Part shown: positions 1-6,017 of the stretch, piece by piece
How the letters are laid out: the number at the start of each line of letters is the position of its first letter
How positions within the stretch are numbered: the stretch's first letter is position 1
From: Nocardioides lacusdianchii
Lineage (GTDB): Bacteria > Actinomycetota > Actinomycetes > Propionibacteriales > Nocardioidaceae
Direction: 5' to 3'
Assembly (NCBI RefSeq): GCF_020102855.1
Contig: NZ_JADHZD010000024.1
Coordinates: 1-42,081 of the forward strand
Length of the DNA stretch: 42,081 bases
Position numbers and translations under genes: made by a program
Notes under the pieces: model-generated
The model's database searches: none
Seen by the model: only the letters and a program-made list of their open reading frames with translations
Told to the model about the DNA's origin: nothing

Positions 1-120
1 GTCGCGGCCAAGCTGAACCGCCGCCCCCGCAAGACCCTGAGCTGGCAAACTCCCGCACAAGCCCTCGACGACCTACTGTCGAACCCACCAAAACCAACCG
101 GTGTTGCATCCACCGCTTGA
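1..120 (+). CDS. IS30-family transposase, C-terminal fragment (left edge)
   Basis: Frame 1 is open from the first base to a TGA at 118-120 and encodes the last 39 residues of a transposase. The motif KLNRRPRKTLSWQTPAQALD is the conserved C-terminal tail of IS30-family DDE transposases (KLN.RPRKTLG..TP...L). The rest lies outside the window. The stop codon sits inside the presumed terminal inverted repeat (100-127), as is common in actinobacterial IS30 elements. The element abuts a truncated DUF72 gene, so it probably inserted into that gene. It is not the same element as the one at the right edge: the tails share the core motif but differ at many residues. Confidence 0.9.
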   Translation, partial: VAAKLNRRPRKTLSWQTPAQALDDLLSNPPKPTGVASTA

Positions 121-127
121 ATCCACC
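100..127 (+). repeat. presumed IS30 terminal inverted repeat (left element)
   Basis: These 28 bases match 21 of 28 positions of the corresponding end of the right-hand IS30 element (41965-41992, minus strand). Both contain the transposase stop codon within TGAATCC(A/G)CC. The exact outer boundary is inferred from where DUF72 homology resumes. Confidence 0.55.
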
Positions 128-782
128 GCTGGTCGACGTCGAGGCGCCGCTCGGCACCTTCCTCGCCTCCGGCGTGCTGTCGCTGGGCGACCAGCTCGGC
201 CCGCTGCTGTGGCAGCTCCCGCCGAACCTCGGCTTCCACCCCGACCGTCTCGCCGCGTTCTTCGACCTGCTGCCGCGCACCACCTCCGCCGCGTCGGCGT
301 ACGCCGCTGCGCACCACGACGCGTCGAAGCTCAAGGAGCCAGCCGACACCGCGACGCCGGTCGACCGGCCGATGCAGCACGTGCTCGAGGTGCGGCACCC
401 GTCCTTCCGCACGCCGGAGTTCTGCGAGCTCCTGCGCGCGCACGGGATCGGGATGGTCGTGGCCGACTCCGCGGGCACCTGGCCGATGTTCGACGAGGTG
501 ACCAGCGACGTGGCCTACGTCCGCCTCCACGGCGACACCGAGCTCTACGCGAGCGGCTACTCCCCCGCCGCCCTCGACCGGTGGGCCGACAGGGTGCGGG
601 CGTGGGACACCGACGGGCTCGACGTGTTCGTCTACTTCGACAACGACGCCAAGGTGCACGCGCCCTCCGACGCGATGGCGCTGCAGGAGCGGTTGGGGAT
701 CGGGCCCGTGGGGAACGACCTGCATGCGCAGACCCACCGGGCCCCTGCAGATCGTTCCCCACGTCACTCCAGCGACCGGTAG
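128..782 (+). pseudogene. DUF72 (YecE-like) protein, 5'-truncated by IS30
   Basis: The reading frame from just after the IS30 end encodes the C-terminal two thirds of a DUF72 family protein. Recognisable blocks are DVEAPLGTFLASGVL, GPLLWQLPPN, HVLEVRHPSF, YVRLHG and VYFDNDAKVHAP. The N-terminal ~90 residues expected of the family are missing, and the IS30 transposase tail lies directly in front, so the gene was cut by insertion. No start codon or ribosome-binding site of its own is evident. The last ~24 codons, after ALQERLG, no longer look like DUF72; they read through the hairpin at 710-760 and overlap the convergent gene at 764-1777 by 19 bases. The 3' end may therefore also have been altered by the neighbouring hairpin-flanked unit. 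Confidence 0.8.
710..760. repeat. 51-bp hairpin, outer end of unit A (left)
   Basis: Arms GGGGAACGACCTGCA (710-724) and TGCAGATCGTTCCCC (746-760) pair over 15 bases with one G-T wobble. A second 51-bp hairpin with the same arms lies in inverted orientation at 1842-1892. The two enclose the gene at 764-1777. The loops differ in sequence but have the same length. Confidence 0.8.
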
Positions 783-1777
783 TGCTCGAGCATGATCGCC
801 TCGAGTGCCGCCTCGTCCTCGTCCGGCAGCGGCGGCGCGGGGACGAAGGCGCCCACGCGCCACCGTCTCTGGTCCTGGGGCAGCCACAGCGCTCTCCCAC
901 GGGCTGAGGACATCCGCTCGCGCCAGACGCGCTCGGAGTCGCCTGCCACGAGGACGAAACCCTCCAGCCCGACACCCCGCAGCGCGTCCGCCCGCGCCTC
1001 GTCACGACGCTGGCGCTCGCGACTGCGGTGTGACGCACCGTTGTACTCGCCATAGGTTCCGGACTCGACCTCCAGCAGGTCGACGACGGCGATCACCCGG
1101 CCGGACAGGTCCAGCACCTCGCGGTTCATGAGCGGTCGGGGAAACCCGACGTCGGACTCCCAGACCTGCAGCATCTCGGACTCGCGCGGCGACCGGCACT
1201 CGCCGCACGCCCGCTCGAGGGCGTACGCCGCTGCTGCGGGCAGGCGTCGCACCGAGGCGACCTGACGCAGCCCTTCGAGGTCGACGACACGCGCTGCGAG
1301 GGCCATGTCGACCATCACCCCGGCTGCGCGTGCAGACGCCGTTCGCCTCAGCTCGTGCAGCAGAGCGAGGTCACCGGGAGCGCATGGCATGCCGTACCGC
1401 CCGACCGGGTCGGGCAGCCGGCCCCGCGTGCGCTCGACCAGGACCCCCGGGCCGCGGATGCGGGACGTGTGCGGCAGCAGTACCGGCACTGGCCGTGGCG
1501 TCCGCCCGGCGAGGCCGTCGAAGTAGGCGGCGCCGGCCAGCCGGAGCGCGGCCCAGCCCGTGACCATCCCGCGCCCGGGAAGGCGCACCGCTGCTTCGAG
1601 GACGCGTTGCTCGACCGTCTGCGACACGTCGGCGGGGACCACGAGGCCGTGACTGCTGGTGCGCCACGACGGGCCGGCAGCGGTGCCACGGCGTGGCCCG
1701 GAGTCACCGTCCGGGTCGACCCGGACCGGACGCACCAGTCCGACCGGCGCGGGGCAGCAGGGATGGAAGTCGTCCAC
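764..1777 (-). CDS. AbiEi-like winged-helix / DUF559-like nuclease-fold protein (unit A)
   Basis: A 337-residue protein of a type common in Nocardioides. The N-terminal ~75 residues resemble the winged-helix region of AbiEi-type antitoxin proteins (HGLVVPADV, then VTGWAALRL). The C-terminal part (about 195-285) resembles DUF559/Vsr-like PD-(D/E)XK folds: ESEMLQVW helix, VDLLEVE strand, GEYNGASHRSR, RRDEARADALRG, GLEGFVLV. Nuclease activity is not proven, as the catalytic residues are only partly canonical. No toxin gene lies alongside, so it is not an evident toxin-antitoxin operon. GTG at 1777 is chosen because the protein then starts VDDFHPCC; GTG at 1786 is an alternative. It is enclosed by inverted hairpins, and a perfect TTGTCCACA lies 50 bases upstream of the start. 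Confidence 0.7.
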   Translation of the reverse strand: MDDFHPCCPAPVGLVRPVRVDPDGDSGPRRGTAAGPSWRTSSHGLVVPADVSQTVEQRVLEAAVRLPGRGMVTGWAALRLAGAAYFDGLAGRTPRPVPVLLPHTSRIRGPGVLVERTRGRLPDPVGRYGMPCAPGDLALLHELRRTASARAAGVMVDMALAARVVDLEGLRQVASVRRLPAAAAYALERACGECRSPRESEMLQVWESDVGFPRPLMNREVLDLSGRVIAVVDLLEVESGTYGEYNGASHRSRERQRRDEARADALRGVGLEGFVLVAGDSERVWRERMSSARGRALWLPQDQRRWRVGAFVPAPPLPDEDEAALEAIMLEHYRSLE

Positions 1778-1826
1778 GCAGGGCACCTGCCCCGTCGCGG
1801 ACGGCGTACGCGCACGTGCCGGCGGC

Positions 1827-1835
1827 TGTGGACAA
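1827..1835 (-). promoter_or_regulatory. DnaA-box-like sequence TTGTCCACA
   Basis: The minus strand reads TTGTCCACA, identical to the DnaA-box consensus of high-GC actinobacteria such as Streptomyces. It lies between the right hairpin of unit A and its gene. A near-match lies upstream of the gene in unit B. Binding by DnaA is not shown; a single box may be chance. Confidence 0.45.
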
Positions 1836-1841
1836 CAGCAT

Positions 1842-1892
1842 GGGGAACGAACTGCAGGCTGGACGAGCGATTCGACCTGCGAGTGGTTCCCC
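1842..1892. repeat. 51-bp hairpin, outer end of unit A (right)
   Basis: On the minus strand the arms are GGGGAACCACTCGCA and CTGCAGTTCGTTCCCC, with a 20-nt loop region. Total length equals the left copy at 710-760, in inverted orientation. It lies upstream of the gene it flanks. Confidence 0.75.
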
Positions 1893-1920
1893 AGCCGTCG
1901 ACGTCAGGGGACGGCGTACG

Positions 1921-2106
1921 TCACTCGCGCTTGCGCGCCGCCACGATGACGAGCGCGACCCCGAAGCCCGCGAGCACCGGGCCGAGGGTGGCCCAGATCG
2001 TCTGGTCGGTCATCGCGCTGCCCTCGATGTAGCCGAGGCCCTGGAAGGTCCAGATCGCGCCCATCACCACCATCAGCGCGCCCAGCGCGATCCCGAGCGC
2101 ACGCAT
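1921..2106 (-). CDS. small two-helix membrane protein
   Basis: A 61-residue protein with two hydrophobic segments (about residues 4-24 and 36-56) and a basic C-terminal tail (ARKRE), so probably an inner-membrane hairpin protein. Its ATG overlaps the TGA of the acyl-CoA synthetase by one base (TGATG), which implies translational coupling and one operon. No family is recognised with confidence. It may be an accessory membrane protein for the synthetase, but that is only suggested by the coupling. Confidence 0.75.
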   Translation of the reverse strand: MRALGIALGALMVVMGAIWTFQGLGYIEGSAMTDQTIWATLGPVLAGFGVALVIVAARKRE

Positions 2107-3680
2107 CAGGTGAGCTCGCGCTTGAGGATCTTGCCCGTCGCGGTCATCGGCATCTGGTCGACGAACTGCACGATGCGGGGGTACTTGTAGCCCGCCATCT
2201 GCTCCTTGCCCCACCCTACGAGCTCGTCCTCGGTGACGGTGGCGCCGTCGTTGCGGATCACGACGGCCTTGATCTCCTCGCCGTGGCTCTCGTGGGGCAC
2301 GCCGATGACGGCGGCCAGCGAGACGTCGGGGTGGGTCAGCAGGACCTCCTCGATCTCGCGCGGGTAGACGTTGTAGCCGCCGCGGATGATCATGTCCTTG
2401 GACCGGTCGACGATGTAGAACCAGCCGTCGGCGTCCTTGCGGCCCAGGTCGCCGGAGCGGAACCAGCCGTCGACGATGGCCTCGGCGGTGGCGTCCGGGC
2501 GGCCGTAGTAGCCCTTCATGATGTTCGGGCCCTTGATCGCGATCTCGCCGACCATGTTCTCGGGGTCGTCGCCGTCCTCAAGGTCCTCACGGACGCCCGG
2601 CTCGGGGTTGATGAGCTTCATCTCGACGCCCGTGATCGGCCTACCGATGGAGCCGACGCGGGCCGGCTCGCCCCACACCGAGAAGCTGGCGACGGGCGAG
2701 GTCTCGGAGAGGCCGTAGCCCTCGAGGATGGTCACGCCGAAGCGGCGCTCGAACTCCTTGTGCACCTCGACCGGCAACGCGGACCCGCCGGCGGCGGCGA
2801 CGCGCAGGGTGTCGGCGAGCTTCTTGACGTCGACGCCGGAGTCGTCGAGCGCGCCGAGCAGTCCCCAGTACATCGTCGGGACACCGGCGAAGAACGTGAC
2901 GTCCTCCTTGTCCATCAGCGCCAGCGCCGGGCCGGCCTCGAAGCGCGGCAGCAGCACGACCGTGCCGCCGAAGGCGAAGCCGGCGTTCATGATCACGGTC
3001 TGGCCGAATGAGTGGAAGAGCGGCAGGACGCACAGCAGCGTGTCGGGGTTGTCGGCGTCGGCACCGAAGATCGACGCGCCTGCGAGCGCGTTGGAGATCA
3101 TGTTGCGGTGCATCAGCTCGGCGCCCTTGGGCTGCCCGGTGGTGCCGGAGGTGTAGAGGATGACGGCGGTGTCGTCGTCACCGACCTCGCGGGTCTCGAA
3201 GGTCGGCGCCTGGCCCTGCAGCGCCTGTCCCAGCGTCTGGGTGCCCTCGACCGGGGACTCGGCGGACGGGTCGGCGGTGATCATGAAGAAGTGCTCGCAG
3301 CCCGCGGCCTGCTCGAAGCCCGCGTGGCCCTCGGCGCCGATGGGCAGGTCGGGGGTGCCCTGGAAGCAGAAGTAGGCCTTCGCGTCCGAGTCGTCGAGGT
3401 GGTAGGCCACCTCGCGGCCCTTGAGCAGGACGTTGAGCGGCACCACGGTCGCGCCGGCCTTGAGGATGCCGTAGTAGACGATCGGGAAGTAGGGCAGGTT
3501 CGGGCAGCTCAGCGCCACCTTGTCGCCCGGCTCGATGCCGCGCGACACCAGCAGGTTGGCCACCTGATTGGCGGCGCCGTCCACCTGGGCGTAGGTGAGC
3601 CGCGTGTCGCCCAGCACGACCGCCGTACGGTCCGGGTGGGCCTGGGCAGAGCCTTCGAGCAGCGAGGAGAGGTTCGACAT
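2106..3680 (-). CDS. long-chain fatty-acid--CoA ligase (FadD-like)
   Basis: A 524-residue ATP-dependent acyl-CoA synthetase of the ANL (AMP-binding) superfamily, which activates carboxylic acids to acyl-CoA through an acyl-adenylate. Visible motifs: P-loop-like ILYTSGTTGQPKGAEL, GYGLSETSP, the hinge/A8 region YIVDRSKDMIIRGGYNVYP, and the C-terminal catalytic lysine in PMTATGKILKREL. Full length for the family. The ATG at 3680 lies 6 nt after TAGGTT, so the mRNA is probably leaderless. A perfect palindrome with the core GTGA-N6-TCAC overlaps the -35 region; the same palindrome is found at the monocarboxylate transporter operon (18288-18301), which points to shared carbon control. The exact chain-length preference cannot be told from sequence. 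Confidence 0.93.
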   Translation of the reverse strand: MSNLSSLLEGSAQAHPDRTAVVLGDTRLTYAQVDGAANQVANLLVSRGIEPGDKVALSCPNLPYFPIVYYGILKAGATVVPLNVLLKGREVAYHLDDSDAKAYFCFQGTPDLPIGAEGHAGFEQAAGCEHFFMITADPSAESPVEGTQTLGQALQGQAPTFETREVGDDDTAVILYTSGTTGQPKGAELMHRNMISNALAGASIFGADADNPDTLLCVLPLFHSFGQTVIMNAGFAFGGTVVLLPRFEAGPALALMDKEDVTFFAGVPTMYWGLLGALDDSGVDVKKLADTLRVAAAGGSALPVEVHKEFERRFGVTILEGYGLSETSPVASFSVWGEPARVGSIGRPITGVEMKLINPEPGVREDLEDGDDPENMVGEIAIKGPNIMKGYYGRPDATAEAIVDGWFRSGDLGRKDADGWFYIVDRSKDMIIRGGYNVYPREIEEVLLTHPDVSLAAVIGVPHESHGEEIKAVVIRNDGATVTEDELVGWGKEQMAGYKYPRIVQFVDQMPMTATGKILKRELT

Positions 3681-3686
3681 GCGGCC

Positions 3687-3692
3687 AACCTA
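3687..3692 (-). promoter_or_regulatory. -10 element of leaderless promoter (acyl-CoA synthetase)
   Basis: TAGGTT on the minus strand, 6 nt before the ATG at 3680. TGACGG lies 17 nt upstream as a plausible -35 element and forms part of the palindrome at 3703-3716. Confidence 0.6.
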
Positions 3693-3702
3693 CTCAGCGG
3701 TC

Positions 3703-3716
3703 GTGACGGCCGTCAC
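3703..3716. promoter_or_regulatory. CRP/GlxR-like palindrome overlapping the -35 region
   Basis: GTGACGGCCGTCAC is a perfect 14-bp palindrome matching the CRP-family core GTGA-N6-TCAC. With flanks, 17 identical bases (GGGTGACGGCCGTCACG) occur at both this site and 18287-18303 or thereabouts. The centre is 29.5 nt upstream of the start codon here and 28.5 nt there. Overlap with the -35 region suggests repression. Regulator identity is inferred. Confidence 0.6.
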
Positions 3717-4156
3717 CCGTCGTCTCGCGAGCGGGCGATGATCCGTCCCGCCTTGCGGAGATCGGCGGCGATCGCCGCCGATCCCAGGAGGCCGGCCGCG
3801 ACGGCCGGGACCGCCCAGGCGCCGCGTCCCTCAACTGTGCCGTCGGCCTTCACCCGGCAGCCGCCGGTCACGTCGATGAAATGCAACGTCAGCGTGGCGC
3901 TCACCCCGCGCCAGGTCCCGCGCTCGGTCCAGACCCGGAACGGCACGAGCTCGGTGGTCTCCATGTGGGGGCGTACGCCGACCGAGGTGGTCTCGCGCCA
4001 GGCCTGGCCGAGGTGCGGCTCCTCGTCCGCGGGCACCTCGACCGAGCGCAGGGACGACTGCCACTCGGGCCGGTTGCGCGGGTCGCAGAGGTAGCGGAAG
4101 GCCGCCTCCGCCGTCACCGGGAGCTCGACGGTTGCGGAGATCGCCCGGGTGGTCAG
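3713..4156 (-). CDS. SRPBCC (START-like) family protein, apparent CTG start
   Basis: A 147-residue polyketide-cyclase/START-like protein. The opening strand ISATVELPVTAEAAFRYLCDPRNRPEWQ is typical of SRPBCC proteins, which bind hydrophobic ligands in a helix-grip fold. No ATG, GTG or TTG exists in frame near the expected N terminus. A CTG at 4156-4154 overlaps the purC stop as CTGA and has GGGGAG five bases upstream, so CTG is the best start. The next GTG would remove 13 residues and most of the first strand. Translation is probably coupled to purC. Ligand and role are unknown. Confidence 0.75.
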   Translation of the reverse strand: MTTRAISATVELPVTAEAAFRYLCDPRNRPEWQSSLRSVEVPADEEPHLGQAWRETTSVGVRPHMETTELVPFRVWTERGTWRGVSATLTLHFIDVTGGCRVKADGTVEGRGAWAVPAVAAGLLGSAAIAADLRKAGRIIARSRDDG

Positions 4157-5046
4157 AACGACTCCCCGGTCAGGAGCTCGTACGCGTCGACGTACCTCGC
4201 CCGGGTGCGCTCGACGACCGCGTCCGGCAGCGGCGGCGGCGCCTCGCCCGAGGTCCGGTCCCAGCCGGACTCGGTGGTGAGCCAGTCGCGCACGATCTGC
4301 TTGTCGTACGACGCCTGGGCGCGGCCCGGCTGCCAGTCGGCCGCCGGCCAGAAGCGTGAGCTGTCGGGGGTGAGGACCTCGTCGGCGAGGATCGTCGTGC
4401 CGTCCGGGCGACGGCCGAACTCCAGCTTGGTGTCGGCCAGGATGATGCCGCGCTCGAGCGCCTGGGCGTGCGCCTTGCCGTAGACCTCCATGGTCAGCAT
4501 CCGCAGCTCGGCGGCCGCGTCGTCGCCGATGGTCTCGACCACGGACTCGTAGTCGACGTTCTCGTCGTGGTCGCCGAGCTCGGCCTTGGTGGCCGGGGTG
4601 AAGATCGGCTCCGGGAGGCGGCTGCCGTCCTGGAGCCCGGCGGGCAGCGCGATGCCGCAGACCCCGCCGCTGCGGTGGTAGTCGAGCAGCCCCGAGCCGG
4701 TGAGGTAGCCGCGTGCCACGCACTCGACCGGGAACATCTCGAGCTCCTCGCAGATGACCGCGCGCCCGGCGACGGAGGCGGGGACGTCGGTCGACACGAC
4801 GTGGTTGCCGACGAGCCCGGCGAGCTGGTCGAACCACCACAGCGACATCCGCGTGAGGATCTCGCCCTTGTCAGGGATCGTGGAGTCGAGGACGAAGTCG
4901 TAGGCCGAGATGCGGTCACTGGCCACCATCAGCAGCCGGCCGGCGTGCTCGCCGGCGTCGATGCGGTAGAGGTCGCGCACCTTCCCGGAGTGGACGTGGG
5001 TGGTGCCCTCGATCGCAGGGGCTTCGGGGATCTTGAGGTCGGCCAC
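4153..5046 (-). CDS. purC: phosphoribosylaminoimidazole-succinocarboxamide synthase
   Basis: A 297-residue SAICAR synthetase that joins CAIR and aspartate with ATP in step 8 of IMP synthesis. Motifs: HSGKVRDLYRID near the N terminus, SDRISAYDFVL, ECVARGYLTGSG, KAELGDHDENV, ILADTKLEFG, and TPDSSRFWP near the C terminus. It fits the longer actinobacterial type. GTG at 5046 lies 6 nt after TAGGCT, so the transcript is probably leaderless. It overlaps the downstream SRPBCC gene by four bases (CTGA). The other local purine genes (purA, purD, purB) lie 2.4 kb away in a separate operon. Confidence 0.95.
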   Translation of the reverse strand: MADLKIPEAPAIEGTTHVHSGKVRDLYRIDAGEHAGRLLMVASDRISAYDFVLDSTIPDKGEILTRMSLWWFDQLAGLVGNHVVSTDVPASVAGRAVICEELEMFPVECVARGYLTGSGLLDYHRSGGVCGIALPAGLQDGSRLPEPIFTPATKAELGDHDENVDYESVVETIGDDAAAELRMLTMEVYGKAHAQALERGIILADTKLEFGRRPDGTTILADEVLTPDSSRFWPAADWQPGRAQASYDKQIVRDWLTTESGWDRTSGEAPPPLPDAVVERTRARYVDAYELLTGESF

Positions 5047-5052
5047 GCGGCC

Positions 5053-5058
5053 AGCCTA
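5053..5058 (-). promoter_or_regulatory. -10 element of leaderless promoter (purC)
   Basis: TAGGCT on the minus strand, 6 nt before the GTG start at 5046. Confidence 0.6.
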
Positions 5059-5065
5059 GTGCTGG

Positions 5066-5614
5066 TCAGCGGTGCAACCACCACGACATCCGCCGCGTGA
5101 TCCACGGCAGGAAGACGTAGGTCATCAGAGGCGTCATCACCGTGGTCACCAGGACGACGCGCGCCACCAGCGCCCAGTCGGCGATGGTCTGCGACGCCAC
5201 CGCGTTGGCGGCCAGGCTGAGCGGGAGGAAGACCAGGTAGATGACGATCATCTGCTTCCACCGCGGCGGGGCCGCCGGGGCGGCGCTCAGCAGCTCGACC
5301 GACGCCGGCTCGTCGAACCAGCCCTCGATGCCCGTACGCCGCTCACGGCGCGACTCCTCGACGTCGCCGGCAGCCGCCTCGAGCCACCACGCGCGCTGTG
5401 GGGAGGCCTCCCAGGCGGCCAGCGCTTCGGCGTCGGCGAAGCGGTAGAGCATGTGCCAGTCGGCCGAGTCGGTGCTCGGCCGGACCCAGCCCGAGCCGAG
5501 GAACCCGTCGAACTTCTCCGCCATCGACGTGCCCGCCTGCATCCAGGCCAGCATCTGGGTGGTGTGCGAGGGGTCGACGTGACGGGTGACGGACACGGTG
5601 ACGGGGGCGCTCAT
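5066..5614 (-). CDS. ABM-domain protein with two C-terminal membrane helices
   Basis: A 182-residue protein. The first ~95 residues (VTVSVTRHVDPSHTTQMLAWMQAG, then WHMLYRFADAEALAAWEASP) resemble the antibiotic-biosynthesis-monooxygenase (ABM) ferredoxin-like fold. Two hydrophobic segments follow (about 120-142 and 150-174), ending in a basic tail, so the ABM domain is probably held at the cytoplasmic face of the membrane. This ABM plus two-helix arrangement recurs in bacteria, but its substrate is not known. The start MSAPVTVSV at 5614 is chosen over an upstream ATG at 5677, because the upstream codons encode no conserved sequence. GACACT lies 7 nt before the start, a possible leaderless -10. 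Confidence 0.75.
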   Translation of the reverse strand: MSAPVTVSVTRHVDPSHTTQMLAWMQAGTSMAEKFDGFLGSGWVRPSTDSADWHMLYRFADAEALAAWEASPQRAWWLEAAAGDVEESRRERRTGIEGWFDEPASVELLSAAPAAPPRWKQMIVIYLVFLPLSLAANAVASQTIADWALVARVVLVTTVMTPLMTYVFLPWITRRMSWWLHR

Positions 5615-5699
5615 GGGCTCCAGTGTCGGGCGCAGCGGGGTGCGGGGTGAAGCCGGCGGCGACGAGATCCCGGCCACGTCGGGGGCCGCACCTGCCCGG

Positions 5700-5969
5700 T
5701 CAGTAGGCGACGTCGAAGGAGGTCGCGTCCGACGGAGCGGCCTCGCGCACCGCGACGTCGGCGACCCTCGCCATCGATGGACCGGTCCGGCACCACGCGA
5801 CGAGCGCGTCGACGGCGTCGTCCTCGCCCTCGGCGTGCAGGAGCACGGAGCCGTCAGGCTCGTTGCGGACCCAGCCGGTCACGCCGAGCCGCTGCGCCTG
5901 CTCCTGGGTGTACCAGCGGAACGACACGCCCTGCACCCGTCCGGTCACCCGCGCCTGGACTGCCTTCAC
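5700..5969 (-). CDS. acylphosphatase
   Basis: An 89-residue protein with the full acylphosphatase signature: ARVTGRVQGVSFRWYTQ near the N terminus, with catalytic Arg18, and GVTGWVRNEPDGSV with catalytic Asn36. The family hydrolyses the carboxyl-phosphate bond of acylphosphates. The length is typical (about 90 residues). GTG at 5969 is the start; the upstream frame is antisense to the MFS gene and is not coding. It is divergent from the MFS exporter across 48 bases. CAGGAT lies 6 nt before the start as a weak leaderless -10. Confidence 0.9.
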   Translation of the reverse strand: MKAVQARVTGRVQGVSFRWYTQEQAQRLGVTGWVRNEPDGSVLLHAEGEDDAVDALVAWCRTGPSMARVADVAVREAAPSDATSFDVAY

Positions 5970-6017
5970 GGGGACATCCTGCCTCGACGCGTGGGGGCGG
6001 GTGCAAGGCTGGCGGCC

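Larger units (their letters stand above)
710..1892. mobile_element. unit A: single gene enclosed by inverted hairpins (putative element)
   Basis: A 1183-bp segment consists of two inverted 51-bp hairpins with one AbiEi-like/nuclease-like gene between them. The gene-proximal arms (745-761, and 1857 to 1841 on the other strand) match at 16 of 17 positions. The left hairpin lies in the 3' end of the DUF72 remnant. That it is or was mobile is inference from the layout; no target duplication was identified. Unit B at 15950-17274 has the same plan with different repeats. Confidence 0.45.

Noticed and set aside
764..1777. A type IV toxin-antitoxin operon
   Set aside because: The AbiEi-like region is present, but there is no AbiEii-like toxin gene next to either of the two genes; each is solitary.
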